Assembly: GCF_003367175.1 (NCBI RefSeq) | Contig: NZ_QRGA01000016.1 | Coordinates: forward strand, 62,001 to 126,000 | Direction of reading: 5' to 3' | DNA: 64,000 nucleotides | From: Trinickia dinghuensis | Lineage (GTDB): Bacteria; Pseudomonadota; Gammaproteobacteria; Burkholderiales; Burkholderiaceae | The notes under the pieces: generated by a model | The model's input: only the letters and a program-made list of their open reading frames with translations | Told to the model about the DNA's origin: nothing | The model's database searches: none | Program-made: the position numbers and the translations under genes | Shown here: piece by piece, positions 53,793 through 63,218 of the stretch | How the letters are laid out: every line of letters starts with the position of its first letter | How positions within the stretch are numbered: the first letter of the stretch is position 1

Positions 53793-54180
53793 AAATGACG
53801 GTGCGATTGCCGACCGTCACTTTTCGCGTAATGCGGCGACGTCCTGTGTTGACGATCGCACTCATCGGAACCTGCGTGCTGCATCCGTTGTTGAAGTCCG
53901 CCACGAGCGCACTCTGACCGACTTTGATCCCGAGCTTATCGAACAGCTCAGCGGAGATCGTTTCCAGCGTGCCGACAGGCGAGGGGCACCCCGTGAACTG
54001 ATTGATGCGCGTCTTGGCGAACGCTCCTTTGCTCACGCGGACTAGCTTCCCGCTTTCCACAAGCCGAGCGAGCACGCGTCCGACCTGTGAGACGCTACCC
54101 ATCTTGGCAAGCTCAGCACGCAGGACGACCATGCCCCTACGCTGAGCAATCGAGCGCGAAATGCGGTCTTCCAGGTTCAT
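53761..54180 (-). CDS. AbiEi-like antitoxin (winged-helix type)
   Basis: A 139-residue protein with an N-terminal winged-helix-like part: LEDRISRSIAQRRGMVVLRAELAKMGSVSQVGRVLARLVESGKLVRVSKGAFAKT, as in DUF6088/AbiEi antitoxins. The C-terminal part has GQSALVADFNNGCSTQVPMSAIVNTGRRRITRKVTVGNRTVIYE. It is upstream of and overlaps the toxin gene, the usual order. GGAAGGA precedes the ATG. It probably represses its own promoter in the AT-rich stretch at 54200-54300. Confidence 0.8.
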   Translation of the reverse strand: MNLEDRISRSIAQRRGMVVLRAELAKMGSVSQVGRVLARLVESGKLVRVSKGAFAKTRINQFTGCPSPVGTLETISAELFDKLGIKVGQSALVADFNNGCSTQVPMSAIVNTGRRRITRKVTVGNRTVIYENHLRNTQS

Positions 54181-54310
54181 CGTGTCCTTCCGTGACGGTC
54201 AATGTCTCGGGAGAGACTCTATCATAGATATCTCGAAATTATCTTTTAAAACAATCGCTTATGAATCAAAATACAACTCATCGGAGAGCAGTTTTTGCTT
54301 ATATGGCGAA

Positions 54311-55195
54311 TCAAGCCCGCGACGGCTTGGGCCGCGCCGGATCCACGCCGATTGGCGCGGGGGCGGGTGCCTCTTCATCTTCGCGCGCCCAAAAGAAGCG
54401 ATCCGGCAAATAGGCGCCCATCCCGGGGCGAAACGCTTGCCGCACCGCCTGATAAAGGTATTCCTGCGCTTCGCGCGCTGCTTCGGCGGGTTCTTGCCCA
54501 TTCGCGAGCAACGCGGCGACGGCTGCGCCAAGCGTGTCCGTGATGCCCATGAGCCGGTGTTGCGGCCGGTCCCACATGTCTTGCCGAAGCTGGCCTTCCT
54601 CGCTAAAGAGCGTGTTGACGAGCCGATGCGTGCCCGTTTGCGTCGACAGCACGTATTCGGCACCCTGCGAGAGCAAGTGAGCGATCGCCCCGTCCAAGCT
54701 TGGCGCCTCCGCATCGCCGTCCGGTTGCGCGAGCGCGATGAGCGTCGCTTGATCGGCGATGAGGACGGTCGTTTGCGGGGCGAGCAGATCGGCGATCGAT
54801 TCGCGCAACTCGTCGGCGGCCAAGACGTGCTCGTCGTCGACGGTGAAATCGGGCGCGAGGATCAGCGGAATATCGTCGTAATCGGATACGACCTCGGCGA
54901 TCGCGCTGACGACTTCCGCGCGTGTTGCCGCGCCGATTTTGAAGGCGGCGATCGGCATGTCCTCGAGCAGCATGCGCGCTTGCGTGGCGACGACATCGGG
55001 GTCCAGCCCCGTTACTTCGTCGCAGCTGACCGAATCGCGCACCGTATAGCCGGTCAGAACCGATACGCCATGACACCCCATGCTGGCCAGCGTAAGCAGG
55101 TCGGCCTGCAGGCCGTAGCCGCCGGTGGGGTCGGCCAAGCCGAAAGTCAGGACGATCGGAGGAGCTGCATTTTGCATGGATTGGGACGTGTTCAT
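54311..55195 (-). CDS. thiD: ThiD-like hydroxymethylpyrimidine/phosphomethylpyrimidine kinase
   Basis: A 294-residue ribokinase-fold enzyme. The ThiD entry motif GLADPTGGYGLQADLLTLASMGCHGVSVLTGYTVRDS (about 19-55) is present but diverged from the usual GSD-SGGGAGIQAD. The anion-hole segment reads GITDTLGAAVAALL, with Asp220 where ThiD normally has a catalytic-site Cys (GTGCT). The C-terminal 30 residues are Pro/Ala-rich. ThiD makes the HMP pyrophosphate for thiamin. It is divergent to the rubredoxin gene. Given the Cys-to-Asp change, activity on HMP-P is less sure than the fold. Confidence 0.75.
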   Translation of the reverse strand: MNTSQSMQNAAPPIVLTFGLADPTGGYGLQADLLTLASMGCHGVSVLTGYTVRDSVSCDEVTGLDPDVVATQARMLLEDMPIAAFKIGAATRAEVVSAIAEVVSDYDDIPLILAPDFTVDDEHVLAADELRESIADLLAPQTTVLIADQATLIALAQPDGDAEAPSLDGAIAHLLSQGAEYVLSTQTGTHRLVNTLFSEEGQLRQDMWDRPQHRLMGITDTLGAAVAALLANGQEPAEAAREAQEYLYQAVRQAFRPGMGAYLPDRFFWAREDEEAPAPAPIGVDPARPKPSRA

Positions 55196-55443
55196 ATAGC
55201 CGAGAGTGGCGGGCCGGCCGGCTCGCCTGCGCGGTCAGCCCATTATGCGGCCGAATCCGGTTCGATGGCACTGCCGCGACACGCATTGTCGGCCCTTTCC
55301 GGCGTAATGGGGGCGGGGCCGGCGGGCAGCGCGCCGCTGGATGCGATGCCGCATGGGTTCGATTCGGACGCCTAGCCAGGCCCGCCCCAAAAACGGTACC
55401 ATCATGGCTCTTTGTTCAACGGATCTTTCGACGCGATACCAGA

Positions 55444-55614
55444 ATGGAATATAAACAGTGGATGTGCCTGATTTGCGGCTGGATCTACGACGAAGAGGCC
55501 GGTCTGCCTGAAGAAGGTATCGCTCCGGGTACGCGCTGGGAGGACGTTCCGATCAATTGGACGTGCCCGGAATGCGGCGCGCGCAAGGAAGACTTCGAGA
55601 TGGTTCAGCTCTGA
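55444..55614 (+). CDS. Rubredoxin
   Basis: A 56-residue iron protein: CLIC (8-11) and CPEC (41-44) are the four Cys iron ligands. The family stretch GWIYDEEAGLPEEGIAPGTRWEDVP lies between. It carries one electron at low potential. The ATG at 55444 has no strong ribosome site. The gene is 248 bases from the divergent thiD-like gene and 57 bases before the next gene in the same direction. Confidence 0.95.
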   Translation: MEYKQWMCLICGWIYDEEAGLPEEGIAPGTRWEDVPINWTCPECGARKEDFEMVQL

Positions 55615-55671
55615 TCCCAAGCGCGGCGGTGCGAGCCTGGGCTCTACACCGCCGTGCGTGCCCACGACGCC

Positions 55672-57054
55672 ATGACATCTGTCGATTTGCCGAGCCTCGA
55701 GGCCTTGCCGAATCCGCGCGGCGGCGCGGTTCATGAAGCGGAGTCCGCGCTGGCCGAGGCGCGGCAGGCCAGCGAGGCGCGGATGGCCGTCGTCGGGCCG
55801 CTGCTGCGCGCGGCGCAGGTGCTGCGCCAGGCCGGCTGGCTCGCGTCGCAGCGTTTCGCCGATGCGCTCGTCCTGGTCTCGCCGTACGCAAACGGCGATT
55901 TCTTGCCGCAGTTCAACGGGGCGCTCGCCGATTTTCACGCGGCACTGACACGTCGCAATCTGCGTGAACTGGCTTGTTCGCCCACGCTGTTCGCCCACTA
56001 TCGCGAGTTGAACGCGCAGGTCGCGCGCCATACGCAAGGCTATGCGATCGGGTTCGAGGATCTCGCCTTGGCGGGGCGGCCGGTCGCGCCGGCCACCTTG
56101 CGCGTGGCACCCGCGTCGACGCTGGCTGTCTTGCGTGCGCGCTACGAGCAGGCGCTGCTGCCCGTGTTGAAGGGGCACGAAGATGCAGGCGCGGCGCTCG
56201 ACGAACTCGACGCGTGCGTTGCCGAACTTGCCGGCACGGATACCTACGACGTATGGCGCTTGGCGGGCGCGTGCGCGCGGGCATTGCGCGCGAACGGCCG
56301 GGCGTTAGCGGGCGATCCGGAGGCAAAGCGCTTCTATGCGCGCTGCAATCTGTTGCTGGCGGAGCAAGGACACGGTGAGCAGTTGGCGCCACGCTCGTTC
56401 GTGCGCGCAGCGCTTGCGTTGTTATGGCGCGATTACGCGCTGTACGGCGCGGCTGCCGAGGACGCCGACGCGGTGGCGCTGCTCAACGATTATGGGTTGA
56501 CCGTCGACTGGCACGTCGCGGCGACGCAGGCCTCCGAGGCCGCTTGGGAACACGAGGCGGCGCAGGCCGAAGCTCAGGCGGGCGCCGCCGCCGTCGCGCG
56601 CGAACTCGGTGCGGTGTCCGTGAACGTCTATGCGTATGAGGACTTTCTGCAGACGGCCGATGCTTCGATGACGGCGCTCGCAGTGAGCAGCGACGCGGCG
56701 TTCGGCTCAGGGGCGCCCGATGCCGGCGCGGGCCATTCGGGGGATCCCTCGGCGGGCGAGCATGCGGCGCAGGCGGCCTACCGGGTCGGAGCCGCCGCGC
56801 AGGCGATGGGTCTGGGCCATGTCGCGCTGCTTGCCGATGCGCTCGGCTTGGCCTGGCGCCGGCATGCCTATGCGGTAAGCATCGGGTCGACGCAGTCGTC
56901 GCCGGGGCGGCGCCCGATCGAGCAGGCCGCCGAAGCGCTGCGCGCGATGCTGCTGCGCGTCGCGGCCGGCTTTGCTCCGCCCGATTCGGCCGTCCCGCTC
57001 GCCTTGCTGACGCAGGCGATCGAGCGTGCCGCTCCCACAGGCGGCGCGGCGTAA
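55672..57054 (+). CDS. Alanine-rich helical protein of unknown function
   Basis: A 460-residue, mostly alpha-helical protein, very rich in Ala, with no signal peptide or clear membrane helix. No domain is recognised. A Gly/Ser/Ala/Asp-rich break near 340-365 splits it in two, and the C-terminal part (about 365-450) repeats Ala-Arg helices (AAYRVGAAAQAMGLGHVALLADALGLAWRR, then AAEALRAMLLRVAAGF), which vaguely recalls the Hpt-like domains of the ChpA/PilL type IV-pilus chemotaxis proteins often placed near a rubredoxin gene. That link is weak. The ATG at 55672 is used; a GTG at 55654 is possible. Confidence 0.65.
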   Translation: MTSVDLPSLEALPNPRGGAVHEAESALAEARQASEARMAVVGPLLRAAQVLRQAGWLASQRFADALVLVSPYANGDFLPQFNGALADFHAALTRRNLRELACSPTLFAHYRELNAQVARHTQGYAIGFEDLALAGRPVAPATLRVAPASTLAVLRARYEQALLPVLKGHEDAGAALDELDACVAELAGTDTYDVWRLAGACARALRANGRALAGDPEAKRFYARCNLLLAEQGHGEQLAPRSFVRAALALLWRDYALYGAAAEDADAVALLNDYGLTVDWHVAATQASEAAWEHEAAQAEAQAGAAAVARELGAVSVNVYAYEDFLQTADASMTALAVSSDAAFGSGAPDAGAGHSGDPSAGEHAAQAAYRVGAAAQAMGLGHVALLADALGLAWRRHAYAVSIGSTQSSPGRRPIEQAAEALRAMLLRVAAGFAPPDSAVPLALLTQAIERAAPTGGAA

Positions 57055-57358
57055 GCTGCGTCCGCTTCCTCCCTTTCTTAAGTACTGCAAGACTTCACGT
57101 TTTCGCGTTCTCTTCGTGCGTCTAGCCGACACGAATACAGCGACGGCCGCCGAAACGCTTTCGCCGCGCGGGGCCGAGCCCTGGCTCAAACGGCCAAAGC
57201 AGCGGGATGCGGCCGGCATGCATGATAGAGTGCGGGGAACATAAGGCCGATTCCGCGGCGGGCGCGAACGATGCTCCGCTTAAGGCTTGCGGCTAGCCTT
57301 GCGCGCCGGCGCTCACTCTCGGCGTCCAACGTGCACCGTCTTTGCTAAAATTCGAACT
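57055..57358. other. Intergenic region before yqgE
   Basis: These 304 bases precede the yqgE operon. A TAAAAT (57346-57351) could be a -10 box, but it lies only eight bases from the ATG, and no matching -35 was chosen. Nothing else is evident. Confidence 0.3.
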
Positions 57359-57937
57359 ATGCCTAAGAGTAACGATCGCATCAATCTGACTAACCAGTTC
57401 CTGATCGCCATGCCCAATATGGCGGATCCCACTTTTTCAGGAACGGTGGTCTACCTTTGCGATCACAGCGAGCGCGGTGCGCTCGGCCTCGTCATCAACC
57501 GGCCGACCGATATCGACCTCGAATCGCTTTTCAGCCGCATCGATCTGAAGCTCGAGATCGAGCCGCTGCTCCATGTTCCCGTCTACTTCGGCGGCCCGGT
57601 GCAAACCGAGCGCGGCTTCGTGCTGCACGAGCCCGTCGAAGGCAGTGCCTATACGTCGTCCATGGCGGTCACGGGCGGGCTCGAGATGACGACGTCGAAG
57701 GACGTGCTCGAGGCCGTCGCGAGCGGCAAGGGGCCGCAGCGCTTCCTGCTCACGCTCGGCCATGCGGGCTGGGGCGCGGGGCAGCTCGAAGACGAAATCT
57801 CCCACAACGGCTGGCTGACCGTCGAGGCCGATCCGAAGATCGTGTTCGACGTCCCGGCCGAGAATCGTTTCGAGGCCGCGCTGGCACTGCTCGGCGTCAC
57901 GCCGTCGATGCTCTCGGGCGACGCGGGTCACGCATGA
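57359..57937 (+). CDS. yqgE: YqgE/AlgH family protein
   Basis: A 192-residue protein with the family pattern [43 protein letters not shown] (about 9-51) and [14 protein letters not shown], and [22 protein letters not shown]. Function is not established, though it is usually encoded before ruvX. The ATG at 57359 is used; an earlier start lacks support. It overlaps ruvX by four bases (ATGA). Confidence 0.95.
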   Translation: MPKSNDRINLTNQFLIAMPNMADPTFSGTVVYLCDHSERGALGLVINRPTDIDLESLFSRIDLKLEIEPLLHVPVYFGGPVQTERGFVLHEPVEGSAYTSSMAVTGGLEMTTSKDVLEAVASGKGPQRFLLTLGHAGWGAGQLEDEISHNGWLTVEADPKIVFDVPAENRFEAALALLGVTPSMLSGDAGHA

Positions 57938-58368
57938 CCAAAGGCGTCGGGCGTGAGGCGACGCTGCTTGCGTTCGACTACGGCGAAAAGCGCATCGGTG
58001 TGGCGATCGGCAACGGGTTGACGGGGCAAGCCCGTGCGCTCGTCGTCGTGCCTAATCGCAACCGCGAATTTCGCTTCGAAGCCGTCGGCAAGCTCATCGG
58101 CGAGTGGAGACCCGATGCGCTCGTCGTCGGGCTGCCGTGCCACCCTGACGGAACGCCGCACGAAATGACACAGCTGGCCAAGCGCTTCGGCAATCAGTTG
58201 AACGGGCGTTTCAATCTGCCCGTCGCGTGGGTCGACGAGCGCTACAGTTCGGTCGCGGCCGATCTCGACATGCGCGAAAGCGGCATGGCCGGCGAGATGC
58301 GCGATGCCGAGGCGGCTCGAATCATTCTTCAACAGTACCTGGACGGGCTTTCCGATGAGTTGCATTGA
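57934..58368 (+). CDS. ruvX: RuvX/YqgF Holliday-junction resolvase-like protein
   Basis: A 144-residue RNase H-fold protein: [17 protein letters not shown] near 11-27 with the catalytic Asp, [15 protein letters not shown], and [15 protein letters not shown]. It acts on 16S rRNA ends or Holliday junctions in other bacteria. It overlaps yqgE by four bases and pyrR by 14. Confidence 0.95.
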   Translation: MTKGVGREATLLAFDYGEKRIGVAIGNGLTGQARALVVVPNRNREFRFEAVGKLIGEWRPDALVVGLPCHPDGTPHEMTQLAKRFGNQLNGRFNLPVAWVDERYSSVAADLDMRESGMAGEMRDAEAARIILQQYLDGLSDELH

Positions 58369-58870
58369 CGCCGAAGCGTCCTACGCGACGCTCCTCGCGC
58401 AAATCCGCGCGGCCTACGGCTCGTCGTTCGGCACCGCCGACGGCCCCGTTCTCGCGGGCATTCACAGCGGCGGCGCATGGCTGGCCGAGCGACTCGCGCG
58501 CGATCTCGGCGCGAACTTCTTTGGCGTCGTGAACGTCGCGCTGCATCGCGACGATTACGCGAAGAAAGGGCTGCACAGTCAAGCGAGCCCGACCTCGCTG
58601 CCGTTCGACGTCACCGATCGCCGCATCGTGCTCGTGGACGACGTCCTGCACACGGGCCGCACGATACGGGCTGCCATCAACGAGCTTTACGACTACGGGC
58701 GTCCCGCCGCGATCGAGCTTGCCGTGCTCGCCGAGCGCAGCGGCCGCGAGATGCCGATCGAGGCGCGTTTCGTCGGGGCACACGCGGAAGTTGCCGCCGA
58801 TGCGACGCTCGTGCTCGAGCGCGCCGGCGAGACGCAATTCACGTTCCGTACCGAAGCGCGCGGCGATTGA
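58355..58870 (+). CDS. pyrR: PyrR bifunctional regulator / uracil phosphoribosyltransferase
   Basis: A 171-residue PRTase-fold protein. The PRPP-binding loop [16 protein letters not shown] is near 93-108. [19 protein letters not shown] is the other conserved block. In many bacteria PyrR regulates pyr genes by RNA binding; in others it acts mainly as an enzyme. The ATG at 58355 overlaps ruvX. It is followed by pyrB. Confidence 0.93.
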   Translation: MSCIDAEASYATLLAQIRAAYGSSFGTADGPVLAGIHSGGAWLAERLARDLGANFFGVVNVALHRDDYAKKGLHSQASPTSLPFDVTDRRIVLVDDVLHTGRTIRAAINELYDYGRPAAIELAVLAERSGREMPIEARFVGAHAEVAADATLVLERAGETQFTFRTEARGD

Positions 58871-58975
58871 ATCGTGCCGCGCGCCTGCCGTCAATGAGCC
58901 ATTGCTTTCCGGCGTTTCGTGCGGGTTTCATGCCGGCACGCTTCGCCCACCTACGTTTGAACTAGCAGACCGACC

Positions 58976-60007
58976 ATGAATACCGCCACCCCTGGCCGTG
59001 CCGATCACGGCGGCGAGTCCGCCCCCGCCGAGCGTTTCCGCTACGGCTTCCTGAAGGGCAACCCGCAGCTCACGAAGAACGGCGAGCTCAAGCATCTGTT
59101 GACGATCGAAGGGCTGCCGCGCTCGATCGTCACGCACATCCTCGATACCGCCGAGCCGTTCGTGAGCGTGACCGATCGTGAGGTGAAGAAGGTGCCGCTT
59201 CTGCGCGGCAAATCGGTATTCAATCTCTTCTTCGAAAACTCGACGCGCACGCGCACCACGTTCGAGATCGCGGCCACGCGCTTGTCGGCCGACGTGCTCA
59301 ATCTGAACATCAACGCGTCGTCCACGAGCAAGGGCGAATCGCTGCTCGACACGATCAACAATTTGTCGGCCATGCATGCCGACATGTTCGTCGTGCGCCA
59401 TGCATCGAGCGGCGCGCCGTATCTGATCGCCGAGCACTGCGCGCCGCACGTGCACGTGATCAACGCGGGCGACGGGCGCCATGCGCACCCGACGCAGGGC
59501 CTGCTCGACATGTACACGATCCGCCACTACAAGCGCGATTTCACGAATCTGCGCGTGGCGATCGTCGGCGACATCCTGCACTCGCGCGTGGCGCGTTCGG
59601 ATATCCACGCACTGACGACGCTCGGGGTGCCCGAGGTGCGCGCGATCGGCCCGCGCACGCTGCTGCCGGGCGGGCTCGAGGAACTCGGCGTGCGCGTCTA
59701 TCACGACCTGGACGAAGGGCTGAAGGACGTCGACGTCATCATCATGCTGCGGCTGCAGAACGAGCGCATGAGCGGCGCGCTGCTGCCCTCCGCGCAGGAG
59801 TACTTCAAGAGCTGGGGGCTCACGCCCGAGCGGCTCGCGCGCGCCAAGCCCGATGCGATCGTCATGCACCCGGGCCCGATGAACCGCGGCGTGGAAATCG
59901 ATTCGCAAGTGGCCGACGGCCCGCAATCGGTGATCCTGAATCAGGTGACGTTCGGCATTGCGGTCCGCATGGCCGTGATGAGCATCGTCGCCGGCAACAA
60001 CGACTGA
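58976..60007 (+). CDS. pyrB: Aspartate carbamoyltransferase, catalytic chain
   Basis: A 343-residue enzyme making carbamoyl-aspartate, the second step of pyrimidine synthesis. The carbamoyl-phosphate site [15 protein letters not shown] is near 78-92, and the family motifs [18 protein letters not shown] and MHPGPMNRG are present. The extended N-terminus (about 20 extra residues) fits class A enzymes that form dodecamers with PyrC'. It is followed by pyrC' in the same direction. Confidence 0.97.
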   Translation: MNTATPGRADHGGESAPAERFRYGFLKGNPQLTKNGELKHLLTIEGLPRSIVTHILDTAEPFVSVTDREVKKVPLLRGKSVFNLFFENSTRTRTTFEIAATRLSADVLNLNINASSTSKGESLLDTINNLSAMHADMFVVRHASSGAPYLIAEHCAPHVHVINAGDGRHAHPTQGLLDMYTIRHYKRDFTNLRVAIVGDILHSRVARSDIHALTTLGVPEVRAIGPRTLLPGGLEELGVRVYHDLDEGLKDVDVIIMLRLQNERMSGALLPSAQEYFKSWGLTPERLARAKPDAIVMHPGPMNRGVEIDSQVADGPQSVILNQVTFGIAVRMAVMSIVAGNND

Positions 60008-60101
60008 GACGATTGCGATTGCGACGAGTGAGCGTTCGGCTTGAGGCAAGCCGAACGGCGTCAAGTCAAGAAGAGCGACGGAAAGATACGAAAGGCAGCG
60101 C

Positions 60102-61379
60102 ATGAAGATTCATATCGAAGGCGGCACGGCGATCGACCCGCAAGCGGGCACCGAGCAACGGGCGGACGTTTTCATTGCAGACGGCAAGATCGCCGCGATC
60201 GGCGCGGCGCCTGCCGAGTTCAAGGCGGATAAGACGATCGACGCGAAGGGGCTTTACGTCGCGCCGGGCTTCGTCGATTTGTCGGCGCGTTTGCGCGAGC
60301 CCGGCTACGAGCACAAGGCGACGCTCGAGTCCGAGATGGCGGCGGCTGTGGCCGGCGGCGTGACGACGCTGGCATGTCCCCCCGACACCGACCCGATTCT
60401 CGACGAGCCCGGCCTCGTCGAAATGCTCAAATTCCGCGCGAGCAAGCTCAATCGCGCGCATGTGCATCCGCTTGGCGCGCTGACGGTCGGCCTGAAGGGC
60501 GCCGTCATCACCGAGATGGTCGGATTGACCGAAGCCGGCTGCATCGGCTTCACGCAGGCCGACGTGCCGATCGTCGATACGCAGGTGCTGCTGCGCGCGC
60601 TGCAGTACGCGAGCACCTACGGCTATACGGTGTGGCTGCGGCCGCAAGACGCCTATCTCGCGAAGGGCGGTGTGGCGGCCAGCGGAGCCCTGGCCTCGCG
60701 CCTGGGGCTATCGGGCGTGTCGGTCGCGGCCGAGACGATCGCCCTGCATACGATCTTCGAGCTGATGCGCTCCACGGGCGCGCGCGTTCACCTCCAGCAT
60801 TTGTCGTCGGCCGCGGGCGTGGCGCTCGTGCGCGAGGCGAAGGCCGAAGGGCTACCCGTGTCGTGCGACGTCAGCGCGAATCACATCCATCTGATCGACG
60901 TCGACATCGGCTACTTCGATTCGCAATTCCGCCTCGATCCGCCGCTGCGGACGCAGCGCGACCGCGAAGCGATTCGCGCGGGGCTGGCCGACGGCACGAT
61001 CGACGCCATTTGCTCCGATCACACCCCCGTCGACGACGACGAAAAACTGTTGCCGTTCGCCGAGGCCACGCCCGGTGCGACGGGGCTCGAGTTGCTGCTG
61101 TCGCTGACGGTCAAGTGGGCCGACGAAGCGCGGCTTCCGCTCGCGCGCGCGCTCAGCCGCATCACGGCCGAGCCGGCGAAGGTCCTCAAGCTGCCCGTGG
61201 GCCGTATCGACGCGGGTGCGGCGGCGGACATCTGCGTCTTCGACCGCAACGCCTATTGGCGCGTCGAGCCGCGTGCGCTCAAGAGCCAAGGCCACAACAC
61301 GCCGTTCCTCGGCTACGAGCTGCCGGCCCGCGTGCGCGCGACGATCGTGTCGGGGCGCGTGGCGTACGAGCACGGTTGA
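60102..61379 (+). CDS. pyrC: Inactive dihydroorotase-like protein PyrC'
   Basis: A 425-residue amidohydrolase-fold protein. The strand-1 metal motif of active dihydroorotases (HxH in DLHVHLREPG) here reads DLSARLREPG (Ser61, Ala62, Arg63), so the metal ligands are lost. Other family blocks remain (GFVDL, MVGLTEAGCIGFT, CDVSANHIHL, ICSDHTPVD). Such PyrC' proteins are known as structural partners of class A PyrB in Pseudomonas and relatives. The true dihydroorotase is not in the window. Confidence 0.93.
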   Translation: MKIHIEGGTAIDPQAGTEQRADVFIADGKIAAIGAAPAEFKADKTIDAKGLYVAPGFVDLSARLREPGYEHKATLESEMAAAVAGGVTTLACPPDTDPILDEPGLVEMLKFRASKLNRAHVHPLGALTVGLKGAVITEMVGLTEAGCIGFTQADVPIVDTQVLLRALQYASTYGYTVWLRPQDAYLAKGGVAASGALASRLGLSGVSVAAETIALHTIFELMRSTGARVHLQHLSSAAGVALVREAKAEGLPVSCDVSANHIHLIDVDIGYFDSQFRLDPPLRTQRDREAIRAGLADGTIDAICSDHTPVDDDEKLLPFAEATPGATGLELLLSLTVKWADEARLPLARALSRITAEPAKVLKLPVGRIDAGAAADICVFDRNAYWRVEPRALKSQGHNTPFLGYELPARVRATIVSGRVAYEHG

Positions 61380-61439
61380 CGACGAGAAACCGACAACCGA
61401 GCACCGACGCGCGAACAACGTAGCCAATGACCCACTTCG

Positions 61440-62264
61440 ATGAAGCCTGCTCTCGCCAAATTCCGGCTCGTTGCGCATCTGCTGCATGGGATGTGGATCG
61501 TGGCCGTCCATTTTCCGCGCATGTCGGACGCCGCGAAGCTCGAGGCCAACCGGACCTGGTCGATCAAGATGCTGCGGCTTGCGGGCATTCGGCTCGTCGT
61601 GCATCACGACGACGAGCGGATCGATCACGGCGCGCTCGTGGTCGGCAATCATATTTCGTGGCTCGATATCTACGTCGTCAACGCATGGCGCCCCACGCCG
61701 TTCGTTTCGAAAGCCGAGGTGCGCCGCTGGCCCGTCGTCGGCTGGCTCGCGGAGCAGCTCGGGACGATTTTCATTCATCGCGAGAAGCGCAGGGACGCAC
61801 ATCGGACGATGCACGAGATCGTCGAGCGGTTGTCGTCGGGCGGATTGGTCTGCCTGTTTCCCGAAGGCACGACCTCGGACGGGCTCGAACTGCTGCCGTT
61901 CCATGCGAACCTGTTTCAGGCGGCCGTTTCCGCGCAGTGCCCCGTGCAGCCGATCTGCCTGCTCTACGAAGACAGCGAGGGGCGCCAGTCGACGGCGCCC
62001 GCTTACATCGGCGACGTGACGCTCGGGCAGTCGCTCGATGCGGTGCTGCGCGGCGGGAAGTTTACCGCGCACTTATACGTCGGCGCGCCGATCGCTCCGA
62101 TGGCCGACCGGCGTGCGCTGTCGGCGAAGGCGCGGGAGGCGGTGGCGGCGGGGTTGCGCGAATTGCAGGGATCACTCTCCGCGTCCGCTGTCCACACATT
62201 CACGGCACTCGACCTGGACGACGGTGCGCTCGCTCGGATTCCCGGCGAGCTTGACGGCCGATAG
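61440..62264 (+). CDS. plsC: 1-acyl-sn-glycerol-3-phosphate acyltransferase (PlsC family)
   Basis: A 274-residue membrane-associated acyltransferase that makes phosphatidic acid. The catalytic NHISWLD (His-x4-Asp, near 69-75) and FPEGTTSDG (near 138-146) are clear. One hydrophobic segment lies near the N-terminus. The ATG lacks a clear ribosome site. It follows pyrC' and its 3' end overlaps apaH by 93 bases on the opposite strand. Confidence 0.92.
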   Translation: MKPALAKFRLVAHLLHGMWIVAVHFPRMSDAAKLEANRTWSIKMLRLAGIRLVVHHDDERIDHGALVVGNHISWLDIYVVNAWRPTPFVSKAEVRRWPVVGWLAEQLGTIFIHREKRRDAHRTMHEIVERLSSGGLVCLFPEGTTSDGLELLPFHANLFQAAVSAQCPVQPICLLYEDSEGRQSTAPAYIGDVTLGQSLDAVLRGGKFTAHLYVGAPIAPMADRRALSAKAREAVAAGLRELQGSLSASAVHTFTALDLDDGALARIPGELDGR

Positions 62265-63026
62265 ACGATTTCCCCACACGCAGCCCGAATCGAGCGCGAT
62301 GAGGTTGTCGCGCAACATGAGGCCAAGGGCCGCCCAGTGGCCGAACACGACGGTGACATCCGAGGTGCGGCGCTCAGGCGCGTCGAACCAAGGTATGTGC
62401 CCTGGCGGTGCGGAATCGGGCCCGCCGTTCGCCGCGAATTCCATCGTGCCGTCGGGCGTGCAAAAGCGGATGCGCGTAAAGGCGTTGAACGCGACGCGCA
62501 TGCGGTCCTTTTTCTTCAGGTCGGGCGACCAGCGGCGCGGCTCGTTGCCGTAGAGGTCCCTTAGTGTTTCTTTCCAATCGGGGCTGCGTAAGCCGCGTTG
62601 CAGTTCGTCGGCGAGCTCGAGCGCAAGCTTCAGATCCCATTGCGGCAGCACGCCAGCATGCACCATCAGCATGCCGTTATCGAAATGCGCGAACGGACGG
62701 TGGCGGAGCCACACGAGCAGCGGTTCGGCATCGGGCGCTGCGAGGATGTCCGTGAGCGTGTCGCTTTCCTTCATCTTCCGGATGCCGGCGGAGACTGCCA
62801 GCAGATGCAGATCGTGATTGCCGAGGACCGCCTGCGCGCGCGTGCCGAATCCGGCCACTTCGCGCAGCGCGGCGAGGGAGTCGGGGCCGCGATTGACGAG
62901 ATCGCCGGCGAACCACAGGGGCGTGTCGGGCTCGAGCGGGAGCGCGGCGAGCAGGCGTTGGAAGGGGGCGTGGCAGCCTTGCAGGTCGCCGAAGGCGAAG
63001 GGGGAAGAAAGACGCAGTGAAGTCAT
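62172..63026 (-). CDS. apaH: Symmetrical diadenosine tetraphosphatase ApaH
   Basis: A 284-residue metallophosphoesterase that splits Ap4A to two ADP. The motifs FGDLQGCHAPF (12-22), FAGDLVNRGPDSL and LGNHDLHLLAV are the conserved phosphoesterase set. MVHAGVLPQWD and FGHWAALG follow. The gene lies at the boundary with the O-antigen locus and is convergent with plsC. Confidence 0.95.
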   Translation of the reverse strand: MTSLRLSSPFAFGDLQGCHAPFQRLLAALPLEPDTPLWFAGDLVNRGPDSLAALREVAGFGTRAQAVLGNHDLHLLAVSAGIRKMKESDTLTDILAAPDAEPLLVWLRHRPFAHFDNGMLMVHAGVLPQWDLKLALELADELQRGLRSPDWKETLRDLYGNEPRRWSPDLKKKDRMRVAFNAFTRIRFCTPDGTMEFAANGGPDSAPPGHIPWFDAPERRTSDVTVVFGHWAALGLMLRDNLIALDSGCVWGNRLSAVKLAGNPSERTVVQVECRECVDSGRGE

Positions 63027-63070
63027 CGCGATAGTTCCGGCTGTGCCGACGTTGGTGCTCGCAGGGGCCG

Positions 63071-63076
63071 GTATAA
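63071..63076 (+). promoter_or_regulatory. Candidate -10 box for rfbB
   Basis: A perfect TATAAT lies 143 bases before the rfbB ATG and 45 bases after the apaH start, which is divergent. TTGGTG (63052-63057) is too close (13 bases) for a good -35. So only the -10 is suggestive. Confidence 0.35.
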
Positions 63077-63218
63077 TTGCACGTTTTGGGCTTGTGTCCC
63101 GAACGGGCGCCGGGCTGGGCGCTTGAATGCCGAGATGCCGCTACGGGAAGCGGCTCACGCTTCGTGATTTTACGGAAAGCTGCATCGCGGCCGGCTACAA
63201 GTTTTACAAGGGAATTCT

